From Kribbella sp. CA-293567 (GTDB lineage: Bacteria; Actinomycetota; Actinomycetes; Propionibacteriales; Kribbellaceae), in NCBI RefSeq assembly GCF_027627575.1, contig NZ_CP114065.1, forward strand, positions 4,340,001-4,404,000: a stretch of 64,000 nucleotides of DNA, read 5' to 3'. The notes beneath the pieces are model-generated. The model worked only from the letters and a program-made list of their open reading frames with translations, did not search any database and was not told where the DNA came from. The position numbers and the translations under genes were made by a program. Of the stretch, positions 23,174 through 30,706 are shown one piece after another; position 1 is the stretch's first letter; every line of letters begins with the position of its first letter.

Positions 23174-25249
23174 TTAGTCCCGCCCGCGATCTCCCACAGC
23201 CGGCGAATCCACCGCCCGTACGCCGCCCTGCCGCGACTCAACTGCTCGGACCACTCGCCCCGTCGGCACCGCCCCACCGAAGGCCTTGGCCATCGACGCC
23301 CGCAACTCGACATCCCGCCGGGAGCCACCATTTCCCTGCCCCGCAGCCCCGACATCCCGCCGCGGGTCACCGCTTCCCTGCTTCGCAGCCTCGGCATCTC
23401 GCCGCGAGTCGCCACTTCCCTGCTTCACAGCCTCGGCATCTCGCCGCGAGTCGCCACTCCCCTGACCCACACCGCCGACATCCCGCCGGACGCCGTTCCC
23501 CCGCCGACCAACTTCGGACTCCGACGACGAAGCCGGCTCCACCCCACCACCCTCCAGATACCGCGCGAACTCCCGCCCGAAGACCGGCGTCCACACCTCC
23601 GGCCGCAAGCCCTCGGGATCGGTCCGCAGCGCAGTCGTCAACCGCTCGCGGTAGTCGCGGATGCCGACCCGGAACTGCTGATAGTCGCCCCACTTCCAGC
23701 GATGGTCGAAGTTCACCTCCGGCCGGCTCGGATCGACGATCCGCGGTTTCTGCTCCGGCGACGCGGTGGCCTCGCACAGCCCGTCGACCAGCCGCGACAG
23801 ATCACCGGTCAACCCACTGTCCCGAGTGATCTCCGCGGACGACCTGACCTGCTCGCCCAGCATCACGGTCAGCGAGATCGGTGCACACGGCAACTGCCCA
23901 TCCATTGCCCTGGCGTACTTGAGCAGCCGCACCACCGGCCGCAAACTGCCGCCGGACCGCTCGTCCTGCTGATCGATCCACTCCGCCATCCCGGCCGGAT
24001 CGACCGGCTGGAACGCGTCCTCGTCGAAGTTCACGATCGCCTTCTCGCCCGACGGCAGCATGACCATCGGTACGACGTCCACATGCACCTCGCCCGGGAA
24101 GTCGATCCGCACGTTCCGGCTCTGCCGCTCCACCGCGTCGGCACCGACACCGCTCTCGCGCAGAGCCCGCTCAGCTTCGGTCAGATAGCGCCGTGGTTCC
24201 CAGTCCGCCCGATACGGAAGCTCGAGCAGTACGTCGACGTCGAGGCCGCGCCCGGCGACCGGCTGGATCGCCGTACCGAAGAAGCAACTGCCCTGCCCCA
24301 GCAGCCGGTTCTCGTTCGCCGAGAAGACCGTGTCCGCGGTGAAGGCCTGATGTACCTGACCGACGCGCTCACCCAGCACCCGGTAGGCATCGGCCGACAG
24401 ATTCACCTCGGCGTCCAGGAACCGCAGCAACGCCCGATCGACCGCGGACACCTGGTTGCCGCGCAACGCAGCACTCTCCGGCGGCGAAGGCAACACAGGC
24501 GGAGCAACCCGCAGCACGTCCTCGTACGAACGCCGTCCGCCCAGCCGCTCGACCTCGGCGGCGGCAGACCCCAACGGCAGCGCCTCCGGACCGGCGATCT
24601 TCCACCGCACGCCCTGGTCCAGGTCAGGCGGCTCGACCTCTTCCTCCCGCAGCCCGAACACAGCCGGAGTGACTTCCCTTCCCAGTTGGCCCTGCCAGCG
24701 CTCGGCCCAGTCAGCGAGCCCCGGAAAGGTCTCATTCATCAGCGCTTTGCGCACGAACCTGTACTTCGGGTGCAGGTAGTCGTCCAACCCGTGCGCCGGA
24801 TCGCTCGCGAACCGCTCCCGGACCCGCCGCACCATCTCGTCCGAACTGATCACCAGATCCACATCGCTCGGCTGCTCCAGCCCCAACCGGTGCATCGCGT
24901 CGAAAAGCCGCGACCGCGGCCGATCGGGATCGTCGCCGAGCCACTTGTCCAGCCGTGCCTTCGCCTCGGGCAGGCCGGTCAGCTCGGCGGCGGTCGGCAA
25001 CGACTTGCGAGTGTTCCCGAAGAAGGTGACGCTCGATCCCTTCACGAACGCCTCGACCGAGTCGACCGCGATGCCGTCCCCACGCAGCGCGTCCAGCAGA
25101 CTCGTCCGGAACTCGCGGAACTGCCCCGGCGTCAGACCGTTCGGCGCCGCTTTGCCCTGCCACCAGCCGAGCTGCTCCTCGGAGTACCCGAGGAACTCCA
25201 GATCCCGTGCCCGGACCCGATACCCGTTCGCCGGATCGACGGGGTACAT
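23174..25249 (-). CDS. Double nucleotidyltransferase protein with C-terminal CD-NTase (cGAS/DncV-like) module
   Basis: 691 residues from ATG 25249 (GAGGAG ribosome site eight bases before it, one base after the upstream stop). Module 1 (about 60-215) has KGSSVTFFGN (Gly71-Ser72) and PSDVDLVISSDEM (Asp129, Asp131), resembling nucleotidyltransferase domains of polymorphic-toxin-like proteins. Module 2 (about 270-545) has GQGSCFFGTAI (Gly320-Ser321), GLDVDVLLE (Asp337, Asp339) and HVDVVPMV (Asp391), the G-S, D-x-D and third-Asp pattern of CD-NTases, followed by a helical domain (WKWGDYQQFRVGIRDYRERL). All metal-binding acids appear intact in module 2. The tail (about 580-650) is 14-residue repeats. 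CD-NTases make cyclic nucleotides in CBASS anti-phage systems; here no standard effector is adjacent. It is last in a four-gene run with SbcD/SbcC-like genes. Confidence 0.75.
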   Translation of the reverse strand: MYPVDPANGYRVRARDLEFLGYSEEQLGWWQGKAAPNGLTPGQFREFRTSLLDALRGDGIAVDSVEAFVKGSSVTFFGNTRKSLPTAAELTGLPEAKARLDKWLGDDPDRPRSRLFDAMHRLGLEQPSDVDLVISSDEMVRRVRERFASDPAHGLDDYLHPKYRFVRKALMNETFPGLADWAERWQGQLGREVTPAVFGLREEEVEPPDLDQGVRWKIAGPEALPLGSAAAEVERLGGRRSYEDVLRVAPPVLPSPPESAALRGNQVSAVDRALLRFLDAEVNLSADAYRVLGERVGQVHQAFTADTVFSANENRLLGQGSCFFGTAIQPVAGRGLDVDVLLELPYRADWEPRRYLTEAERALRESGVGADAVERQSRNVRIDFPGEVHVDVVPMVMLPSGEKAIVNFDEDAFQPVDPAGMAEWIDQQDERSGGSLRPVVRLLKYARAMDGQLPCAPISLTVMLGEQVRSSAEITRDSGLTGDLSRLVDGLCEATASPEQKPRIVDPSRPEVNFDHRWKWGDYQQFRVGIRDYRERLTTALRTDPEGLRPEVWTPVFGREFARYLEGGGVEPASSSESEVGRRGNGVRRDVGGVGQGSGDSRRDAEAVKQGSGDSRRDAEAAKQGSGDPRRDVGAAGQGNGGSRRDVELRASMAKAFGGAVPTGRVVRAVESRQGGVRAVDSPAVGDRGRD
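23298..23500. repeat. 42-bp in-frame tandem repeats in the nucleotidyltransferase gene
   Basis: Units begin at 23336, 23378, 23420 and 23462 (period 42), with diverged partial copies on each side. The 23378 and 23420 units are nearly identical. They encode Gly-Ser-Gly-Asp-Ser-Arg-Arg-Asp-Ala-Glu-like 14-residue units, charged and probably flexible. Confidence 0.9.
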
Positions 25250-25250
25250 C

Positions 25251-25583
25251 TCAAAGCTCCTCATCGAGTACTGCGCCGGCCGCGGCCACCGCATCCCGTA
25301 CGCCGGTCCGGACCGACTCCAGCAGCTCCCTCGCCGGCGGATCACCTTGATACGTGAGAACGAAGGACCAGCGGCCGTCCTCGCGGTACAGCCGCAGCAT
25401 CACCGGCGTACCGGGAGTGTCCCGCAACCGCCGGACACCGAACTCCTCCGAGCGATCGTCGTCCAGCCGCCCGCGAGCTGTCAGGCCACTGACCTCGCGA
25501 AGCCGGTCGAGCGCCTCAACGGTCGACAGACCCGAGAACCGGGCGGTGTAGACGCGAACCACCGGCGAACCCATGCCCGGCAC
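25251..25583 (-). CDS. Uncharacterised 110-residue protein between SbcC-like and nucleotidyltransferase genes
   Basis: 110 residues from GTG 25583 (ATG 25574 gives 107). It alternates short beta and helix segments (VVRVYTARFSGLSTVEALDRL, MLRLYREDGRWSFVLTYQG) and ends in an acidic LDEEL. No cysteines, no membrane segment and no recognised family. It starts 21 bases after the stop of the SbcC-like gene and ends one base before the nucleotidyltransferase ATG, so it is almost certainly co-expressed with both. A small partner or regulator of the nucleotidyltransferase is a fair guess. Confidence 0.6.
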   Translation of the reverse strand: MPGMGSPVVRVYTARFSGLSTVEALDRLREVSGLTARGRLDDDRSEEFGVRRLRDTPGTPVMLRLYREDGRWSFVLTYQGDPPARELLESVRTGVRDAVAAAGAVLDEEL

Positions 25584-25604
25584 GCTACAACGAGGCGGGC
25601 TCGC

Positions 25605-28379
25605 TCAGGACTCGAGCTTGAGGTAGGTCGCGCGGGGAACGGACTCGTACCGGTCCGGCATGCAGGTCAGGATGATCACCTGGCCGTGGTCGCCGGCGCG
25701 GCCCAGCAACGCGCCCATGTCGCGCAGTCGGGCCTTGTCGGACCAGCCGAGGGCGTCGTCGAAGATGACCGGGACGCTCCCCTCGCCGGTGCTCACCAGG
25801 TGGCTGATCGCGAGCCTGGTGATGATCGCGAGCTGCTCCTGCGCGCCCGTCGACAACGCGTCCACCCGAAGGCGCGCGCCGTCCAGTTCGCGCTCAGCGA
25901 CCGCGAGATCGTCGTCCAGCCAGACGCGGAAGGACGGTCCGTACACCGTGCGGCCGAGCGCCTCGATCCGGGTCTGCAACGGCTCGGAGTACTTCGTCTG
26001 CGCCTCCGCGCGATGCCGGCCGAGGGTCTCGTAGACCCGGCGAGCCGCGTCGGCGCGGCGCTTCAGGCTCTCGTGTTCCAGCCGGATCGCCGCCAGTTCC
26101 AGCTCGGCCGTGTCGCGGCGGGTCGCCAGGCCGTCGCGCCCCGACTGCTCCAGCCGGCCCTCGGTCGTTCGCAGCGAGTCGCGCAATCCGTCCCGCTCTC
26201 GCCGCAACCGGTCCGCGACCGCCAGCGCGTTCGCCAACTCGTCAGCGACGCGATCGGCCCCGGCCTCGTCGACCTGCTCCTGTACGGCGGTCAGCTCGTC
26301 GAGCACCGCCTCGACCTCACCGGTCGCCTCGACCTCGGCAGCCTCGACCTCGTCGTCGGCCAGCACCGCACGCGCAGCCTCCAGCGCCTCGACGGCGGCG
26401 GCCAACCGCTCTCCCGCCAGCTCCGCGCGGGCTCGCGCCTGCTGCGCCTCGGACCGATCCTCGTCGGCTGCCTTCCGCGCCTGCGCGGCCGCGAACTCCG
26501 CGTCGGCCAGCAACCGTTCCGCCTCGGCCAGGCCGGCGCGGGCGTTCTCCAGCCGTCGTTGGGCGACCGCCAGTTCGCCGACCTCCAGCGGCTCCGGGAT
26601 CTCCAGCTCGGCGAAGTCGAAGGCGTTCTCATCCGGCTCGAACTGCTCGAACAGCGACATCTGCCCGGGCACGCTCACATCGGCAGGCTGCTTGGCCGCC
26701 GGCTCCTCAGCCTCCTCGCCCTCGACGAACCCGAGCCGCGAGGTCAGCACCGCGATCCGCTCCGCCGGGTCGCCGCCCGAAGTCAGCGACCTCTCCGTCC
26801 GCCGGGCCTCCTGCAGCTCCGCCGAGGCCAGATCACCCTTGCGCAGCAGCTCCCGCGCGGCCGCCAGATCCTTGACCCGGGCCTTCTTCAGCAGATCCTT
26901 CTCGCGCCGGACAGCCTCGTCCACGGCCGCCCGCAGAGTCGCCGCCTCGCCACCCGCGCGGACCCTGACCTCCACCGCCCCCGGTACGCCGACCACCAGC
27001 TCGCCGGACACCAGCAGCTCGATCGATCCGTCCTCGCCCAGCGACGAAGGCGCCTTCTGCCCGGCCCCGGCATCCAGCCCGGTCCCCGACAACTCGACCG
27101 CCTCGCCACCCAGCCGCCGTACCGACACCTCCGGTACGCCGGCCGCCAGCGCGGCGCGCGCCTCGACGACCTTGGCCCGCGCGTCCTCCAGCGCGGTGAC
27201 CAGCGCGTCGTCGACCAGGATCGCGTCGAGCACCGCTCCGGCGGCAGCGATCCGGGCCCGTACGTCGACCAGTTCGGTCTGCTGGCCCAGCAGGCGATCG
27301 AGCTCGGCCCGGTCCATCAGCGCCGAGACGAGCCGCTCCACGTCCTGGACCTCGGCCCGCCGCTCGTCCTTGAGCTCGACGACCTCTGCCAGCGCGGCCT
27401 CGGCCGCATGCACGACCTCGGACGCCTTCCGCGCCACGGTCTCGGCCTCGGACCGCCGCTCGGCGAGGTCGAGGTCGGCCCTGGTGAACCGCTCGACGTC
27501 GGCCAGCAGCCGTTCCCGTTCGAGCCGGGTGCGGGTGTGGTTCTCCAGCCGGGCGCGAGCGGTCTCGGCACGGCTGCGGATCGAGTCGCGCCGGAGCAGG
27601 ATCTCGTCGGTCGCCTTCTTGCGCTCGCGCAGGTCCTCGACCGATTCGAGGTGGGTCTCCAGCCGCCCGGACAGGTCGGCCACGTCGAGCGCGAGCCGCT
27701 CGGCCCGGCGGATGTCGGACAGCACCTCGTCCATCGCCTTCAGCGCCTGCTCGGCGGCGAGCTCGGCCGCCGCGACGTGCTGGGCCGACTTGGCGAAGTC
27801 ACCGGTCGGGCGACCACCACGGGTCCAGTAGCGGAGATACTCGTGCTCGACCGCCGTGACCAGCGGCATCGAAGCGCCGTCGACCGGAGTACCGGACTCG
27901 GCGGTCACCGCGGTGATCAGCGGCTCGGCGTCGGCCGGGGTCGGCAGCACGAGCGACTGGCCTTGGCCGACCATCAACGTCTGCCAGAGCACGGGATCGA
28001 CGTTCTCGGCGAAGAGCCGCTCGGCCTCGTTGTGCGCCTCGCGACCGGTGAAGGTCTGCCGCCGTCCGTCGGGCTCGACCACCGACAGCTCGGTCGAGCG
28101 GTTCTTCAGCCAGCGTTTGGTGTAGGTCAGCTCGCGCCCACCCAGGGTCAGCTCGACCGTCACCTCGGGGGCGACGTCCTGGCCGACCGGCTGGATGTCG
28201 CGGATCCGGGTCGACTTGGAGTCGTCGGGGAAGTCGAAGACCAGCGCGAACGCCTCGACCAGGCTGGACTTGCCGACCTCGTTGTCGCCGACGATCACCG
28301 TGGTACCGATGCCAGGCAGGTCGACAGTACGGTCCTTGACGCCACGGAAGTTCCGCAGCGTCAGTCGATGCAGCCTCAT
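25605..28379 (-). CDS. SMC-like AAA ATPase, SbcC/YhaN-like (Rad50 type)
   Basis: 924 residues from ATG 28379. Walker A GDNEVGKSSL at 31-40, long coiled-coil arms rich in E, A, R (about 190-420 and 590-790), ABC signature STGAQEQL at 843-850 and Walker B VIFDDALGWSD at 871-881. The two acids after the strand are DD, as in YhaN-type proteins, not DE. The apex between the arms has no CxxC zinc hook but carries QMSLF (573-577). With the phosphoesterase encoded upstream (ATGA overlap) it should form an Mre11-Rad50-like complex that processes DNA ends. Two further genes follow on the same strand. Confidence 0.88.
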   Translation of the reverse strand: MRLHRLTLRNFRGVKDRTVDLPGIGTTVIVGDNEVGKSSLVEAFALVFDFPDDSKSTRIRDIQPVGQDVAPEVTVELTLGGRELTYTKRWLKNRSTELSVVEPDGRRQTFTGREAHNEAERLFAENVDPVLWQTLMVGQGQSLVLPTPADAEPLITAVTAESGTPVDGASMPLVTAVEHEYLRYWTRGGRPTGDFAKSAQHVAAAELAAEQALKAMDEVLSDIRRAERLALDVADLSGRLETHLESVEDLRERKKATDEILLRRDSIRSRAETARARLENHTRTRLERERLLADVERFTRADLDLAERRSEAETVARKASEVVHAAEAALAEVVELKDERRAEVQDVERLVSALMDRAELDRLLGQQTELVDVRARIAAAGAVLDAILVDDALVTALEDARAKVVEARAALAAGVPEVSVRRLGGEAVELSGTGLDAGAGQKAPSSLGEDGSIELLVSGELVVGVPGAVEVRVRAGGEAATLRAAVDEAVRREKDLLKKARVKDLAAARELLRKGDLASAELQEARRTERSLTSGGDPAERIAVLTSRLGFVEGEEAEEPAAKQPADVSVPGQMSLFEQFEPDENAFDFAELEIPEPLEVGELAVAQRRLENARAGLAEAERLLADAEFAAAQARKAADEDRSEAQQARARAELAGERLAAAVEALEAARAVLADDEVEAAEVEATGEVEAVLDELTAVQEQVDEAGADRVADELANALAVADRLRRERDGLRDSLRTTEGRLEQSGRDGLATRRDTAELELAAIRLEHESLKRRADAARRVYETLGRHRAEAQTKYSEPLQTRIEALGRTVYGPSFRVWLDDDLAVAERELDGARLRVDALSTGAQEQLAIITRLAISHLVSTGEGSVPVIFDDALGWSDKARLRDMGALLGRAGDHGQVIILTCMPDRYESVPRATYLKLES

Positions 28380-29506
28380 CCCGCGTCCCGCGCCAGCCTG
28401 TGCATCAGAGTGAGCGCCGCGCCCGCGCCCTCGTCGCCACCGGCCAGAGCCTGCCGCAACTCCTCCATCGCGGCCCGCGCCGGTCCGCTCAGCTGCAGCG
28501 CGTCGAGGTCCGCGGCGTCCGGAGCCGGCCGGACCGTCCAGAACTTGGCCCACCGCTCGACGCTCGCGAACACCTCACCCTGCGCGTCGACCATCGCGTC
28601 CAGCCGGCTCAGCAGCGGCAGCGGCAGCGACCCGTCGGCGGCGAGCCGGACGTAGGTCCGCTCCTTGTCGGGCAGTTCGGCGAAGAAGTCCTCCAGCGCG
28701 GTCAGCGACTCCTCGTCGTACAGCTCCGCGTGATGCTCGACCATGTGCCAGGCGCCGACCCTGATCGGCTCGACCTCGACGGTCCCGGCGCCGAGCGTCA
28801 CCTTCAGCACGTTGCCCGGCTGCGTCTCCTCCGGCGCGGTGACCTCCTGCGTGCCGGAGAACCAGATCCGCTCGGTCACCTCGGTGGTGGAGTGCCGGTC
28901 GCCGAGACCGACATAGTGCAGCCGCCCGTCCGCGACGGCCGCCTCGAGCGCGACCTGGTCGATCGTCGGTACGTCGGACATGCCGCCGCTGAGGCTGGTC
29001 AGCTGCCCGTGCGCGAGCAGGATGCGCGTCGTCCCGGCAGGAGCGGGCTTCAGGTCGGCGTACCCGGGAGCCGCAGGATCCGACACCGGCCGGCGCGATC
29101 GCCAGGGCGCGCCGACGATCTCGACGCCCGGCACCACCTCGAACGGCCGGCTGTCGGTCACCACGATCACGTGGTCCGGCGCGTGCGCCGACCACTGCGC
29201 CGACGACCAGAGCGAGCCGGGCTCGAGCGCGTCGTGGTTGCCCGGCAGCAGCACCACCGGCACCTCGATCCGCTTCAGCGCCTCACCCGCGCGCAGGATC
29301 GTCTGCCGCTCGACCTGGTTGTGCTCGAAGACGTCCCCGGTGACCACCACGAAGGCCGCGCCGGTCTGCTTCGCGACGTCCCCGATCCGCATGACGGCGT
29401 CCAGCCGCGCCTGAGCCCACCGAGCCTGACCGTCCGGCCCCAGGAACCGGCGCATCATGCCCAGCTGCCAGTCGGAGCTGTGCAGAAAGGTGATCGAGTC
29501 GTTCAT
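28376..29506 (-). CDS. Mre11/SbcD-like metallophosphoesterase (exonuclease subunit)
   Basis: 376 residues. Calcineurin-like phosphoesterase motifs in order: HSSDWQLGM (9-17), VTGDVFEHNQ, LLPGNHDAL, LLAHGQLT and VGLGDRHS. Motif I reads D-W-Q where SbcD/Mre11 usually have D-x-H. The C-terminal 100 residues hold the cap and probable ATPase-docking helices. Its stop overlaps the ATG of the SbcC-like gene. Role: nuclease for DNA-end or hairpin processing in the cytoplasm. Confidence 0.88.
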   Translation of the reverse strand: MNDSITFLHSSDWQLGMMRRFLGPDGQARWAQARLDAVMRIGDVAKQTGAAFVVVTGDVFEHNQVERQTILRAGEALKRIEVPVVLLPGNHDALEPGSLWSSAQWSAHAPDHVIVVTDSRPFEVVPGVEIVGAPWRSRRPVSDPAAPGYADLKPAPAGTTRILLAHGQLTSLSGGMSDVPTIDQVALEAAVADGRLHYVGLGDRHSTTEVTERIWFSGTQEVTAPEETQPGNVLKVTLGAGTVEVEPIRVGAWHMVEHHAELYDEESLTALEDFFAELPDKERTYVRLAADGSLPLPLLSRLDAMVDAQGEVFASVERWAKFWTVRPAPDAADLDALQLSGPARAAMEELRQALAGGDEGAGAALTLMHRLARDAG

Positions 29507-29632
29507 CGCGCGAGAACGCTAACCCGCCCCGCTCACCAGCACCCAATCAACACACCCAGAACACTCCGAGTGCCCGCCATTCGAACACCAAATCGAGTTG
29601 AAGCGGGCCGCCGGGGTCGCGAGGATCACTGC

Positions 29633-30184
29633 ATGGACACCTATCTCGAGACCGAGCGGCTGGTACTGCGCCGCTTCACGGCGGGCGATACCGACCTGCT
29701 GGTGGAGCTGGACTCCGATGCCGAGGTGATGCGGTACCTGACCGGCGAGCCGACGCCACGGGCGGAGATCGAGCAGAAGGTGCTGCCGGAGATCCTCGCG
29801 CGGTACGAGACGCACCCGGATCTGGGGACGTTCGCGGCGCACGAGCAGTCGACCGGGCAGTTCCTCGGGTGGTTCGGGTTGCAGCCGACGAGCGAGGCCG
29901 GGACGGTCGACGTCGGGTACCGGCTGAACCGGTCGGCCTGGGGGCGGGGGTACGCGACCGAGGGCACCCGGGCGCTGATCGACCGGGCGTTCAACGAGCT
30001 AGGGATGGCAAGGGTGATCGCGGACACGATGGCGGTCAACATGAAGTCCCGGCGGGTGATGGTGAAGGCCGGGCTGCGGTTCGTGCGGCTCTTCCACGTG
30101 CACTTCGACGACCCGCTGCCGGGCACGGAGTACGGCGAGGTCGAGTACGCGATCGACCGGAGCGCCTGGGAAGCCGGCCTCTGA
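29633..30184 (+). CDS. GNAT family N-acetyltransferase (RimJ/RimL-like)
   Basis: 183 residues from ATG 29633. Starts TYLETERLVLRRFTAGD, typical of the RimJ/RimL subgroup. The acetyl-CoA motif is at about 98-120 (VDVGYRLNRSAWGRGYATEG), followed by VMVKAGLRFVRLF near the end. Substrate unknown. Divergent from the SbcD-like gene across 126 bases without other features. Confidence 0.9.
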   Translation: MDTYLETERLVLRRFTAGDTDLLVELDSDAEVMRYLTGEPTPRAEIEQKVLPEILARYETHPDLGTFAAHEQSTGQFLGWFGLQPTSEAGTVDVGYRLNRSAWGRGYATEGTRALIDRAFNELGMARVIADTMAVNMKSRRVMVKAGLRFVRLFHVHFDDPLPGTEYGEVEYAIDRSAWEAGL

Positions 30185-30195
30185 GATGATGGAGC

Positions 30196-30696
30196 GTGCC
30201 TGACGACCAACGCCCGTACGCCGTACTGGACATCGACGCGACGCTGTCCGACACCAGCCGGCGGATCAAGTTCCTGGACCGGAAGCCGAAGGACTGGGAC
30301 TCGTTCTTCGACCACGCCAAGGAAGACGCCGTGCTGGACGAGGGTCTCGCGGTGGCGACGACGCTGGACGCGGACCACGCCATCGTCTACCTGACCGGCC
30401 GGCCCGAGCGGTTGCGGCGGGACACCGTCAAGTGGCTGAAGGACAACGGCTTCCCCGACGGCGTCAAGCTGTTGATGCGCGGCAACAACGACCGGCGCCC
30501 GTCGGCGACGATGAAGCTCGCCCGGCTCCGGACGCTGGCCCAGGAGCGGCCGGTCGCTGTCTTGGTCGACGACGACGTGAAGGTCTGCGCGGCGGCCGAG
30601 AAGGCAGGCTTCGCGGTGATGAGGGCCGACTGGGGACTCGATGCCGAGACCCAGCCGACCCTCTTCGAGGCTCAGGAGACCGAAGGCCGGACCTGA
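30196..30696 (+). CDS. HAD-superfamily phosphatase, polynucleotide 3'-phosphatase-like
   Basis: 166 residues from GTG 30196. HAD motifs: Asp12-x-Asp14 (LDIDATLSD), motif II Thr in YLTGRPERLR, motif III Lys in ATMKLARL, and motif IV DD in VLVDDDVKV. The layout resembles the phosphatase domain of phage T4 polynucleotide kinase and its bacterial relatives. Eleven bases after the GNAT gene, probably one transcript. Confidence 0.78.
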   Translation: MPDDQRPYAVLDIDATLSDTSRRIKFLDRKPKDWDSFFDHAKEDAVLDEGLAVATTLDADHAIVYLTGRPERLRRDTVKWLKDNGFPDGVKLLMRGNNDRRPSATMKLARLRTLAQERPVAVLVDDDVKVCAAAEKAGFAVMRADWGLDAETQPTLFEAQETEGRT

Positions 30697-30706
30697 GCGC
30701 TTCCTG

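Noticed and set aside
23336..23500. Possible CRISPR array
   Set aside because: The 42-bp units are contiguous with no spacers and lie in frame within a coding sequence.
23027..25357. 776-codon open frame opposite the nucleotidyltransferase gene
   Set aside because: The minus strand carries conserved nucleotidyltransferase motifs and a ribosome site; the plus frame has neither.
24945..28655. 1236-codon open frame opposite the SMC ATPase and 110-residue genes
   Set aside because: It spans three real genes and their junctions and is rich in R, G, L, Q, an antisense artefact.
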